Part shown: positions 30,561-39,070 of the stretch, piece after piece | Numbering within the stretch: the first letter of the stretch is position 1 | Layout: every line of letters begins with the position of its first letter | Assembly (NCBI GenBank): GCA_009886045.1 | Contig: VFJO01000027.1 | Span: forward strand, 1-45,554 | Length of the DNA: 45,554 nucleotides | Direction: 5' to 3' | From: Verrucomicrobiota bacterium | Lineage (GTDB): Bacteria > Verrucomicrobiota > Verrucomicrobiia > Chthoniobacterales > Terrimicrobiaceae | The notes under the pieces: model-generated | The model's input: the letters and a program-made list of their open reading frames with translations, nothing else | What the model was told of the DNA's origin: nothing | Databases searched by the model: none | Position numbers and translations under genes: made by a program

Positions 30561-33095
30561 TCAGAACTGGGCAGATAACTCTAAGCTTAATTTGTTATCA
30601 TACCAAGTATCCTGAACCAAATCAGAATAATTCGTACGATATTCATAGGCCAAGGAAGCTTTCATATATTTCAGAAAACGATAACTCATAGTCGGCCTGA
30701 AGAAAAAAAAGTTATCCACCCGGTAAGCATCGGTGGTGAGTGTATTTGCCACATAGGTATCGTTCTCATATCCCCCTGAGACCCCCAATTCAAATTTCGA
30801 CGCGAATTCCTGAGTAATCCCGATCTCTCCGCCGGTGGCGATATAGTCCTGACCTGCGATGGAGGACGATGCCTGTAAATTTCGGTACGCCACCAGACTC
30901 AAACGGGTTTTTGTAAAAAGGGAATATTCTGCCCCTAGTGAAAAAACCGAGATGATTCTTGGAGGTTCCCCACCCCCAACATACTCGTTGAATTGAACGC
31001 CACCTGTTGCGTTAACGACAGTCTTTCCCGTGAGGACATAATTCAGGCGACCATTGATGGTCTGATACCACATGTCGGGACTCTCCTGAACTTGACTCAG
31101 CCCAAAGATGCCTTCTAAGCCCAAGGATGTTTTCGGGAAAATGGAATACGCGAAGCCAGTGGTTGTCTCATAAAAGTAGGAGCTCAGATTTTCAGGATAG
31201 TAATTTGTGCGTTGGCTGATCTCGAAATCAAGCGAGGTCTTCCCGCTGTAATCGTAGTTAAGACGCAGGGCATTAAAAAACAGCGAACGATCTGTAAAAG
31301 CCCCCACCTGCCGCTCTGCCCCGCTGAGCGTCTGGTAGCGACTCTCCGCTTGGACGGCCAAGTTTTCAAAGCGATATTGCCCGAGCGCACTCGCAGACTG
31401 ATCGAACGAATTTTGGCTCGTGTAGCGGTTGAAGAAAAACCCTGTGGCCAGATATTCCAGAAGCAAATAGTTATCCTTCAAGTTACGGAAATCGCCAAAT
31501 TCCAAGGATAGTCCGGCGTTAATATTGAAAATGAAATCGCTTTTTCGATTCGAATTGGTAATGAAAATATTATCGTCGAAAGTAACTCCCGTGGTGAGCA
31601 GCGGGCGAATTCTCCAGAAGTTAGACTCCTCGTCTTTTGGCAGATCGACCCCGGGCAAACTTTCCCCATCGAGGGGCGGCACGTCATCCACATTAGGATC
31701 AGTTAACGGAGTCATTTCATCAGTCACCAAGGCATCCAACACATCCTCTCCCACATAAGTTTCGGATGGTTTCATGAGACTCAAGACTGAGTTTGTAAGG
31801 TTTTGAAGGCTTCGCAACGGAGGAAGATCCAGGGCCGGATTCGTCGTTACAGCAATTCCTGAAGCCAGCGCAGCGACTGCCAGTGCGGCAAGGATAGGAG
31901 GAAGAAGATTGCCACGCCGATAATTTTCAAATGTCCCGCTATCAAAAAACCATGAAGAATCAAACGAGCTTCTGGCAAGGGATGAGATGGACTCCCGATT
32001 GTAAAGGCTCCACCAATTGCAAAAGATGGCAAGGATATGAGCGGTTGACGCCGAGCTCTGAACGTCTCCCGTTGTAAAACCCTCCCAAGGCCAATGGACG
32101 GCACTTTCATCAAACGGGCTGAATGGGCGTGGCACCTCGCTGTGAAGACGGGTAATTCGTGTCAGCGAGAGCTTCAATGAAGTGACAAAAGCCAAAATTT
32201 CCCCATCCGAGCCTTGTAAAAAAACAACACGCCGTGGGCGACTCCATCCCGATATTTGAAGAAGAGCTTCCAGCGCTTGGTATCCGGCACCGCAGGCTTC
32301 CCAAGCCTTACTGGCGTCAAGCACACGATACAATTCTATGGCGCTTTGCGAGCCGCCCAATTGGAAAAGATAGGGAATCCGCGCGCCCTCAGCCGCATTC
32401 AGATTTTCTTCACTGGAAAAACCCGTGGTGCCACGAAAAAGAGATGGCCTCGCATCAGGAGGCAATGAGTCCAAAAATGTTTTGAGAATCCCTCCCCTCG
32501 CCTCGGATGGTTTTGATGTAAGCCGGACATCAACTCCCACGCAGAGACTCTCGCGAGCATTCCAGAGGCTCCCATAAACAAAGACCTCGCGCTTGGAAGT
32601 CTGCCCAGGTATTGGCTTCGTCGTTGCCAAGCAGTCGCAGATCCAATTCCCCTCGCAAGAAGCGCTCCACGAAGCTTGCAGTTGGCGTGCAAGCACCACC
32701 GGTGAAACTTCTTTTCCTACGATACCAAGCATTCGCCTAATGCGAATGCTGCTTGCTGCATTTTTGAAGCCCAATAAAGGCGGACTCTCATGATCCAGAT
32801 GTAAAGCTGAAATCTGAGTGTAAGCTCTCTGCCCATAAAATAGTGCGAGCATCAAAGTCCCAAAAAACTCGGTCGCGCGTAGGGAGTTTTTGTTAGAAAT
32901 GGAGGACTCTAAATCTTCACATAGGCCTCTAAAAGAAAGGTTTTTATGAATACTTTTCGCGAATCCTACAAGGCTATGCAACGGATTATCTCTTGCGACC
33001 AAATATCCAGGTGCCCGCGATAGGTTCACCTGCTTGTTTGTTTTGACTTGAAATCGGGGGAACTCTCGATGCATTCCGTCAATAAGAATTCGCAT
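30561..33095 (-). CDS. Degenerate IS1380-like transposase domain fused to an outer-membrane beta-barrel
   Basis: An uninterrupted 844-codon gene. Residues about 66-365 follow the IS1380 transposase order: a helical LRATEFFGTLMLALFYGQRAY block, WICDCLATTKPIPGQ (family: D-x-D-x-T-x-K-x-x-G-x-Q), PSLFRGTTGFSSEENL then IPYLFQL (family: R-x-D-x-G-F), ISGWSRPRRVV, and FDESAVHWPWEGFTT with NWWSLYNR near the end. The expected acidic catalytic positions appear to be L or A, T and F, so it should not transpose. Residues 397-413 are hydrophobic, 414-495 a Pro/acidic linker, and about 496-844 a beta-barrel-like stretch of alternating aromatic/polar strands ending in the outer-membrane-typical terminal Phe (LSLELSAQF). 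It opens the export module next to a short OPX protein. Domain assignment is from family recall, not a search. Start at ATG 33095 (weak AGGA upstream); ATG at codon 8 is an alternative. Confidence 0.75.
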   Translation of the reverse strand: MRILIDGMHREFPRFQVKTNKQVNLSRAPGYLVARDNPLHSLVGFAKSIHKNLSFRGLCEDLESSISNKNSLRATEFFGTLMLALFYGQRAYTQISALHLDHESPPLLGFKNAASSIRIRRMLGIVGKEVSPVVLARQLQASWSASCEGNWICDCLATTKPIPGQTSKREVFVYGSLWNARESLCVGVDVRLTSKPSEARGGILKTFLDSLPPDARPSLFRGTTGFSSEENLNAAEGARIPYLFQLGGSQSAIELYRVLDASKAWEACGAGYQALEALLQISGWSRPRRVVFLQGSDGEILAFVTSLKLSLTRITRLHSEVPRPFSPFDESAVHWPWEGFTTGDVQSSASTAHILAIFCNWWSLYNRESISSLARSSFDSSWFFDSGTFENYRRGNLLPPILAALAVAALASGIAVTTNPALDLPPLRSLQNLTNSVLSLMKPSETYVGEDVLDALVTDEMTPLTDPNVDDVPPLDGESLPGVDLPKDEESNFWRIRPLLTTGVTFDDNIFITNSNRKSDFIFNINAGLSLEFGDFRNLKDNYLLLEYLATGFFFNRYTSQNSFDQSASALGQYRFENLAVQAESRYQTLSGAERQVGAFTDRSLFFNALRLNYDYSGKTSLDFEISQRTNYYPENLSSYFYETTTGFAYSIFPKTSLGLEGIFGLSQVQESPDMWYQTINGRLNYVLTGKTVVNATGGVQFNEYVGGGEPPRIISVFSLGAEYSLFTKTRLSLVAYRNLQASSSIAGQDYIATGGEIGITQEFASKFELGVSGGYENDTYVANTLTTDAYRVDNFFFFRPTMSYRFLKYMKASLAYEYRTNYSDLVQDTWYDNKLSLELSAQF

Positions 33096-33219
33096 AAGAA
33101 TCCTGTAAAAGCAACTCTAAAAGGATTTAAAGCGACCGACCACTAGTCTCAACTGTCAGGCCCAGTTCAAAGAAGGGCCGCGTGTACCACGCAATTTTAG
33201 TCAAAACTTTACACCAAGC

Positions 33220-33654
33220 TTAGCCGAGCTTGCGTTCGACGGCTTGGAAGCCCTCAAGCTCACCGAGAAAATTAAACTGGGGAGAGAGATGGATTTGAAC
33301 TCGGTAAGTCGTCAGATCCTTGTGGTAGTTGACCATTTCCACACAGCAACTTTTGCGACTGCGGATGGCATTTCGCATCATGAGAATCGCCTCACTGGAG
33401 CTTTCAGAGCCCTGCAGAAAAGAACACGGTTTTCGGCCGCGAATTTCCTGAAATTCATAGCCGCAGAGTGAGGAAAATGCCGGATTGATCTCTATGACTC
33501 CTCCCTCCCTGTCTGTGCGAACACGCGGGAGTTCTTCCGAGATTCTTAGACGAACATTTTGAAAAATACGATTCGACACCGACAGCGCAAAATCTTTATG
33601 GGGCTTCTCCCTACCACCGGAAAGGGAATGTGTAATATCTGGAATCAGTCTCAC
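33220..33654 (-). CDS. Single-domain PAS protein (LOV-like core)
   Basis: A 144-residue protein made of one PAS domain and little else. The core shows DREGGVIEINPAFSSLCGYEFQEIRGRKP, CSFLQG, a helix ending MMRNAIRS, NYHKDLTTYRVQIHLSPQF and ELEGFQAVERKLG, the same order as LOV/PAS_9 domains. LOV photoreceptors have GxNCRFLQ with a flavin-reactive Cys; here PCSFLQG keeps the Cys but has one additional residue before it and S in place of R. No kinase, HTH or GGDEF output follows. It lies 124 bases upstream of the EPS run on the same strand, so it could act with it, but may be an independent gene. Confidence 0.75.
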   Translation of the reverse strand: MRLIPDITHSLSGGREKPHKDFALSVSNRIFQNVRLRISEELPRVRTDREGGVIEINPAFSSLCGYEFQEIRGRKPCSFLQGSESSSEAILMMRNAIRSRKSCCVEMVNYHKDLTTYRVQIHLSPQFNFLGELEGFQAVERKLG

Positions 33655-33702
33655 AGTTGTTTATTCATTACGATGAGTACCCAATAGTGGGTACGAGTAA
33701 AA

Positions 33703-35214
33703 TTATTTTTTTGAATAAAATTCTAAAATCTCAGCGATGAGTCCTGGGATGTCATGGACCTTTGCTTCGATGCAGACTGGCATTTTGAACTGGCGCATCG
33801 TCTGAGAAGTCACGGGACCAATGCTAGCAAAGCTCACGCCCGCGTGGGGGGGAAGGTCAAGGGCGTGAAAATTCTCGGCCGTGGACGAACTCGTGAACGT
33901 CACCATGTCGGCTCCTTCGGATCGGTAGCGTTCGATACCCCCCGTTTCATCCGAGGTCTCAGGCACCGTCCTGTAAGCGACCACTTCGTCAATGATGGCT
34001 CCAAGACGGGTCAGCTCGTTCGGCAAGACATCGCGCGCCCCCTCGGCTCGGGGTAGGAGAATTTTCAGGTTGTCGAGACTGGTTTCCTTTTGAAGCGCGG
34101 CGATGATTTCCTCTGCGACATATTTCTCCGGCTGCACATCAACCTGAAACCTGTAAAAATGAACGCGCGCCGATGTGGCCGGACCGATGGCGGCTATTCG
34201 CACGGCGCCAAGATCGCGGGCATCGCGGTAGATCTCAAAAAAGGCTGTGAAAAACGCATCGACCCCATTTGGACTAGTAAAAATCAACCAATCGTAGCCG
34301 TGGGCGTACGCAACGGATTCATAAAACTCCCGCTTGTTGGGCGCGGGTTCGATACGGATGGTCGGCATTTCAAAGGCATCAGCTCCGAGTTCCCTAAGGC
34401 GGCCAACAAGTTCCCCTGCCTGCTGGCGCGTGCGTGTCACCGCGATACGTTTGCCAAAGAGAGGCAGGGACTCAAACCAGTTGAGTTTGTGCCTGAGGTT
34501 CACCACGTCCCCAAAGACGGCTACGGCAGGCGCCTTGAAGGAAGCATCGGCGGCCTTGGCGGCGATGTCAGCAAGAGTGCCGACCAGAGTTTCTTGCTGA
34601 GCCGTGGTCGCCCATCTGACGAGGGCGACAGGGGTTTCCGCCTTCATACCAGCGTCCTGAAGACCAGCTGTGATCGTCGCCAATCGGTCGATTCCCATGA
34701 GCATGACCTTTGTTCCAGGCATTGAGGCGAGCGCTTTGTAATCGATCGATGTCTCCGCCTTGTTCGGGTCTTCATGCCCGGTAAAAATCGTGAGCATGGT
34801 GTTATGTGCGCGGTGAGTTACGGGAATGCCCGCATAGGCAGGACCTGCTATGGCTGAAGTCACACCCGGGACGATCTCAAAGCGACAGCCTGCTGCTTGC
34901 AACATTTCAGCCTCCTCGCCACCACGTCCGAATAAAAAAGGATCTCCACCTTTGAGGCGGGTCACTGTTTTTCCCTCGAGGGTCTTGGAAACGATGAGCT
35001 CGTTGATCTCCTCTTGCCGCATCGTGTGGGAGCCCGCTTTTTTTCCCACATAGATTTTATCGACTCCAGAGCGGGCATAACGAAGGAAGGCAGGATTGCA
35101 GAGATAGTCGTAAACGAGCACATCTGCGCGTTCGATGCAGTCGCGACCCTTCAACGTGAGAAGGAGAGGATCACCAGGACCAGCTCCCACCAAAAAACAG
35201 ATTCCTTCAGGCAT
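33703..35214 (-). CDS. cobA-hemD: Uroporphyrinogen-III C-methyltransferase / uroporphyrinogen-III synthase fusion
   Basis: A 503-residue two-domain enzyme of tetrapyrrole synthesis. Residues about 1-240 are a SUMT domain (CobA): FLVGAGPGDPLLLTLKG, VYVGKKAG-type element (IYVGKKAGSHTM), RLKGGDPFLFGRGGEE and VPGVTSAIAGPAYAGIPVTHR; it adds two methyls to uroporphyrinogen III to give precorrin-2, for siroheme or cobalamin. Residues about 255-503 are uroporphyrinogen-III synthase (HemD): GKRIAVTRTRQQAGELVGRLRELGADAF, DWLIFTSPNGVDAFF, and TFTSSSTAENF. Such fusions are known in several phyla. No other heme genes are nearby. Its start faces the divergent zinc-ribbon gene across 83 bases. Confidence 0.93.
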   Translation of the reverse strand: MPEGICFLVGAGPGDPLLLTLKGRDCIERADVLVYDYLCNPAFLRYARSGVDKIYVGKKAGSHTMRQEEINELIVSKTLEGKTVTRLKGGDPFLFGRGGEEAEMLQAAGCRFEIVPGVTSAIAGPAYAGIPVTHRAHNTMLTIFTGHEDPNKAETSIDYKALASMPGTKVMLMGIDRLATITAGLQDAGMKAETPVALVRWATTAQQETLVGTLADIAAKAADASFKAPAVAVFGDVVNLRHKLNWFESLPLFGKRIAVTRTRQQAGELVGRLRELGADAFEMPTIRIEPAPNKREFYESVAYAHGYDWLIFTSPNGVDAFFTAFFEIYRDARDLGAVRIAAIGPATSARVHFYRFQVDVQPEKYVAEEIIAALQKETSLDNLKILLPRAEGARDVLPNELTRLGAIIDEVVAYRTVPETSDETGGIERYRSEGADMVTFTSSSTAENFHALDLPPHAGVSFASIGPVTSQTMRQFKMPVCIEAKVHDIPGLIAEILEFYSKK

Positions 35215-35297
35215 AATAGGATCCTTGCAGTTCCGCGCTCGTGAAGAAATCCTTTTGATTGCTGGATAATTTCACCTCTCCCCCTCATGCTTCTCAA

Positions 35298-36002
35298 ATG
35301 CTCGAAGCCATCGAAAAACTCCTCGCCCTTCAGGACCGCGATCAAAAGCTCCGCACACTCCGACTTGAGATTCATTCGGTTCCCACTGAAATCGCCTCAA
35401 AACAGAAACTCATTACCGACTCGGCCACCCGTCTGGAGACCGCCCGCTCCCGAGCCAAAACGATCGAAGTCGAAAAAAAATCCCTACAGATCGACACAGC
35501 AGCCAAGCGGGATCAAATCGCCAAGTATAAAAACCAGCAACTGCAAACCCGAAAAAACGAAGAATACACGGCCCTAGCACATGAAATTGCCAACGCGGAA
35601 AAGCTCATTTCACAAATCGAAGACAAAGAGCTTCTTTTTATGGAGGAAGCCGAGAACCTTGCACCGGAACTAGCCGCTGCCGATAAAACTCACGGCGAAG
35701 AAAAAACCCGCCTTGAAGCCCAAATCACTCTACTGCGCGAGAAGGAAAATAATCTCATAATCCGAGTCCAGGAATTCGAAGCGAGCCGAGCTTCAGCCTG
35801 CGAGGGAATTGATGAAGAACTTCTCGAACGATACGTAAGACTTTTTGAAACCAAGAATGCCCGTGCCGTCGTGGCTTTGGAGCACGATGTCTGCACCGGT
35901 TGCCACATGAAAATTACAGCCCAAACCAGCTTGGCACTGCGCTCCGACAAAACGATCGTTTCCTGCCCCCAGTGCGGACGGCTTCTGCACCTCCCCGCTT
36001 AA
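35298..36002 (+). CDS. Coiled-coil zinc-ribbon protein (C4-type, CT398/Slr-like family)
   Basis: About 234 residues: a long helical hairpin (about residues 10-170, many heptad-like E/K/L/A runs) and a C-terminal C4 zinc ribbon with CTGCHM and CPQCG, giving the C-x2-C ... C-x2-C pattern. Members are widespread; some have been proposed as nucleic-acid-associated or flagellar chaperones, but the general function is not known. Start chosen at the ATG at 35298 (MLEAIEKLLALQDRD, as in relatives); an in-frame TTG at 35259 would add 13 residues. It is the only plus-strand gene between the PEP-CTERM gene and the tRNA and is divergent from cobA-hemD. Confidence 0.8.
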   Translation: MLEAIEKLLALQDRDQKLRTLRLEIHSVPTEIASKQKLITDSATRLETARSRAKTIEVEKKSLQIDTAAKRDQIAKYKNQQLQTRKNEEYTALAHEIANAEKLISQIEDKELLFMEEAENLAPELAAADKTHGEEKTRLEAQITLLREKENNLIIRVQEFEASRASACEGIDEELLERYVRLFETKNARAVVALEHDVCTGCHMKITAQTSLALRSDKTIVSCPQCGRLLHLPA

Positions 36003-36032
36003 TCGGTTGTTGCAGGGCGTCGCGTTTACCAA

Positions 36033-36119
36033 TCACCGCACAGGCTGGAGATAGGGAGCTACTACACAGCTAAGGGCTGGAATGGCGAAGAGAAAAAGAA
36101 TGAGCATGTGGAGGACCAT
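36033..36119 (-). CDS. Possible 28-residue hydrophobic microprotein
   Basis: A short frame starting ATG at 36119 and ending TGA at 36033-36035, coding for MVLHMLILFLFAIPALSC followed by VVAPYLQPVR. It has a GAGGAG Shine-Dalgarno-like sequence about 11 bases upstream and a single strongly hydrophobic segment, and lies in the same direction 45 bases after bioF. The spacing of the ribosome site is longer than ideal, and a frame this short can arise by chance. Could be a small membrane protein or nothing. Confidence 0.3.
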   Translation of the reverse strand: MVLHMLILFLFAIPALSCVVAPYLQPVR

Positions 36120-36164
36120 CTCAAAAGCTACTCCTCATTTTGAGGCGCGCAAGGGGCGCTGTAA

Positions 36165-37346
36165 TTATTTTTTCAACTCGGCAGACAATGCCTCTGCGAG
36201 CGAGACGATATCTTCCGGCGAGTGATCGGCCGTGAGCGTAACCCGAAGCCTTGCCCCACCCCTTGCAACAGTGGGAAAGCGGATGGACGGCACAAGAAAT
36301 CCCGCAGCAAGGAGACGTTCCGAAGTCTCGACTGCTGCAGATTCACCTCCAATCAAAACGGGAAAAATGGCACTCGATGGCTCGTTCATCGCGAGAAGTT
36401 CATGCAGAGCTCGAAGATTCCTCCAAAGGGCGGAACGCCGGGCATCGCCATCCGGAGAGGCTGCAATCTCGATCGCCTTGCACGAGGCGGCGGCAACGGA
36501 CGCTGGAGGCGAGGTGGAAAAGATGAAACTTCGAGCGCGATTGATGAGAAAGTTGCGCAGTCTGAGGCTGCCTGCAATATACGCTCCGTGCGACCCCAGA
36601 GCCTTTCCGAGCGTTCCCATATGGATATCAACGCGGTCGGCAAGGCCTGCTTCATCGGCTAGCCCCCTGCCCTGCTGGCCAATCACCCCAACTGCGTGTG
36701 CCTCATCCAGGAACAGCCATGCCCCGAAGCGATCCTTCAAATCAATGATATCTCGAAGCGGAGCCCGATCACCGTCCATGCTGTAAATCGACTCACAAAC
36801 AACGAGGATTTTTGCGCTCGGGTGTTTTTTTGTAGCCCATTGGAGATGGCTCTCCAGCCTAGACATGTCGTTGTGGGGAAAAACGCGCAAAGTGGCTCCG
36901 CTGAGACGCGCGGCGTCGATGAGACACGCATGGGAGAGCTTATCAAGAATGACCACATCTCCCGCGCCGCACAAAGCAGGAACGGTTCCCATGGCAGCAG
37001 CGTACCCGCTCGAAAAAGAGAGGGCGGCTGGCAATTGCTTAAAGTTCGCAATGGTCGAATCAAGTTTCTCGTGCGCGTCAAAGGTCCCGCAAATCAACCT
37101 CGATGCCCCGGACCCGAATCCCGAGCGTTCCCACTCCGCAGCGGCAGCGCTTTGCAAGGCGGGATGTGATGCAAGGCCGAGATAGTCGTTTGAGGAGAAA
37201 TTCAGGAGACTTCGCCCATCACGTACCACTCTCACTTGTTGAGCAGTCTGAAGGGGGGAAAGTCTGCGCGTGAGTCCCCTCAAGTGTATCTCCTCAAGAG
37301 CGGAGGCAAGAAATTGGTCCAAGTGGGATTCTGATCGTGGCCTCAT
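36165..37346 (-). CDS. bioF: 8-amino-7-oxononanoate synthase (BioF)
   Basis: A 393-residue PLP-dependent alpha-oxoamine synthase of biotin synthesis (pimeloyl thioester plus L-alanine to 8-amino-7-oxononanoate). Motifs: [80 protein letters not shown] with the PLP-contacting Asp and His, and [14 protein letters not shown] with the PLP Lys at about residue 248. KBL-like or SPT-like relatives are the alternative; the length and DEAHAVG/GTLGKA pattern favour BioF. Overlaps pdxJ by 4 bases (ATGA), so the PLP-synthesis and PLP-using genes are coupled. No other bio genes are in the window. Confidence 0.88.
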   Translation of the reverse strand: MRPRSESHLDQFLASALEEIHLRGLTRRLSPLQTAQQVRVVRDGRSLLNFSSNDYLGLASHPALQSAAAAEWERSGFGSGASRLICGTFDAHEKLDSTIANFKQLPAALSFSSGYAAAMGTVPALCGAGDVVILDKLSHACLIDAARLSGATLRVFPHNDMSRLESHLQWATKKHPSAKILVVCESIYSMDGDRAPLRDIIDLKDRFGAWLFLDEAHAVGVIGQQGRGLADEAGLADRVDIHMGTLGKALGSHGAYIAGSLRLRNFLINRARSFIFSTSPPASVAAASCKAIEIAASPDGDARRSALWRNLRALHELLAMNEPSSAIFPVLIGGESAAVETSERLLAAGFLVPSIRFPTVARGGARLRVTLTADHSPEDIVSLAEALSAELKK

Positions 37347-38083
37347 TGGCCAGTGGCAATGATACGAGACATCTCGCGGACGGCATTTTCGAGACCCACA
37401 ACGACGGCTCTAGAAATGATCGAATGCCCGATATTCAATTCCTCAAGGCCTGGCAAGGAAAGAACGGGCCTCACATTGTCATAGTTCAGGCCATGGCCGG
37501 CATTGACTCGAAGCCCCAACGAAATGGCGAGCGAGGCGCCGTGGCGCAATTTCTCAAGCTCGGATTCTCGATCCGCTCCAGAGGTGTTCGCATAAGCGCC
37601 CGTGTGGAGTTCGATAAACTCAGCTCCAAGGGCAGCCGCTGTACGGATCTGTTCAGGCTCCGCATCAATGAACAAGCTCACCCTCGTGCCGGAATCGCGA
37701 AGACGCCCGACAACCACACGTAAGGGTTGCTCATGGGAAATGCAGTCCAGACCGCCTTCCGTTGTGACCTCTCGGCGATTTTCAGGAACAAGGCAAACGT
37801 CCTCGGGGCGGATTTGCAGCGCGATACGGAGTATATCCTCAGAGACTCCCATCTCGAGATTCAGCTTCGTGGAGATCTTCTCACGGAGTAAAAAAATATC
37901 TCTGTCCTGCATGTGGCGCCTGTCCTCACGCAGATGGGCTGTGATTCCAATGGCACCCGCATGCTCCGCTATCAGAGCGGCCGCAACGGGATCGGGTTCC
38001 GCGTTCGGGTTATCCGGCGTTTCCCGATAGCGCGCTTGGCGCAAGGTGGCGACGTGGTCGATATTGACTCCAAGGCTTGGCAT
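37343..38083 (-). CDS. pdxJ: Pyridoxine 5'-phosphate synthase (PdxJ)
   Basis: A TIM-barrel enzyme of about 246 residues that condenses 1-deoxy-xylulose 5-phosphate with 3-amino-2-oxopropyl phosphate to give pyridoxine 5'-phosphate. Clear motifs: [67 protein letters not shown], and [10 protein letters not shown]-type near the C-terminus ([11 protein letters not shown]). I chose the ATG at 38083 ([10 protein letters not shown]); the frame extends to 38125 but that adds a non-conserved tail. Followed directly by bioF. Confidence 0.94.
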   Translation of the reverse strand: MPSLGVNIDHVATLRQARYRETPDNPNAEPDPVAAALIAEHAGAIGITAHLREDRRHMQDRDIFLLREKISTKLNLEMGVSEDILRIALQIRPEDVCLVPENRREVTTEGGLDCISHEQPLRVVVGRLRDSGTRVSLFIDAEPEQIRTAAALGAEFIELHTGAYANTSGADRESELEKLRHGASLAISLGLRVNAGHGLNYDNVRPVLSLPGLEELNIGHSIISRAVVVGLENAVREMSRIIATGQ

Positions 38084-38158
38084 ATTTGTTAAAAGTAGAA
38101 GGAAAAGACGAGCATGCCTCGCCACTCGAGGTATGGCAGTAAAATGATATTTTGAGCG

Positions 38159-39070
38159 TTAAATTTGCGGCTGTTTTTGGATGCCAATGCGGCAAGAGAT
38201 TTCGTCCGTGCCGCCCGGGGCGAGTGTGCGCAGGCCAAGCCCATTATGAATGGCGTTGGGAAAAGCACTCCACGGCTCGATGCAGAAAAAATCTGAATCC
38301 GGCTTTTCCGTCCAAGTCGTCACGCACGACCAATCCTGAGAATGATTTGAGCGATTTTCAAAAACTATAGTTTTTCCGTTGGCAGGATTTGAAAGCATTG
38401 TGCGTGAGAGATCCGGCATCGAGTGGAAGCGATCGATTAGCGAGGGATCGGAGAGAATCATATCGGAGCTCATGGCGGCATCGAAGGAAATGGATCCATC
38501 AGCAAAGTTTTGGCGCCCCCATTTCTCGCACGGCAAAGAGAGCTTCCAAAAAGAGCGCTCTATTGAAGGAATGCGGAAATAATAATGATGTCCGGCCGAC
38601 CATGGCATCGGCTCTTGGCCCCGATTGGTTACACAAAAGGTCGTGAGCAAACCTGAGGCATCGACACGGTAAGTAACCTCAAGCCTGAAGGAAAAGGGAT
38701 AGCATGTGGCAGTGGTTTCATTTGCATCCAGCCGCAGCGTCACAAAATCCTCCCCAGCCTCGACAATGCGAAATGGCGAGTCCTTGGCAAATCCATGCAT
38801 GGGAGCAGGGCGTTGAATCCCTGAGGAATCAATCCAAGATCCGATACGTCCATTGGCATACGTCCGGGCGATAAACGGAAAAATAACAATGTCGCCGCCT
38901 CGCACCTTTGGGATGCGGTCTAAATCGGCATTCGACGGCCAGCAGATCACGTCCCAGTCCGACACAGCCCAACTCAGAAGCCTTGATCCATGTGCTGGAG
39001 AGATGATCGCAAGAGAATCGCCACTTTGGATTTTTACAACGGGTTGGTTATCGAGTTCGCAGAGATTCAT
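38159..39070 (-). CDS. Aldose 1-epimerase-like protein
   Basis: A 303-residue beta-sandwich protein of the galactose mutarotase-like superfamily. Family marks: SPAHGSRLLSWAV near the N-terminus, PAPMHGFAKDSPF with the HGFA catalytic region, SAGHHYYFRIP (the second His), and FFCIEPWSAFPNAI with the E-x-W/x-x-x-P pattern close to the C-terminus. May catalyse mutarotation of a hexose or act on a hexose-6-phosphate; the exact sugar is unclear. The start overlaps coaX by 4 bases and the stop is 75 bases before pdxJ. Confidence 0.85.
   Translation of the reverse strand: MNLCELDNQPVVKIQSGDSLAIISPAHGSRLLSWAVSDWDVICWPSNADLDRIPKVRGGDIVIFPFIARTYANGRIGSWIDSSGIQRPAPMHGFAKDSPFRIVEAGEDFVTLRLDANETTATCYPFSFRLEVTYRVDASGLLTTFCVTNRGQEPMPWSAGHHYYFRIPSIERSFWKLSLPCEKWGRQNFADGSISFDAAMSSDMILSDPSLIDRFHSMPDLSRTMLSNPANGKTIVFENRSNHSQDWSCVTTWTEKPDSDFFCIEPWSAFPNAIHNGLGLRTLAPGGTDEISCRIGIQKQPQI

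Noticed and set aside
30561-33095. An intact insertion sequence
   Set aside because: Only one frame is present, the catalytic acids are missing and no flanking terminal inverted repeats were seen by eye; it is a fused remnant, not a mobile element.
35215-35297. Riboswitch before the cobA-hemD gene
   Set aside because: The divergent intergenic region is only 83 bases and shows no recognisable cobalamin or other aptamer.
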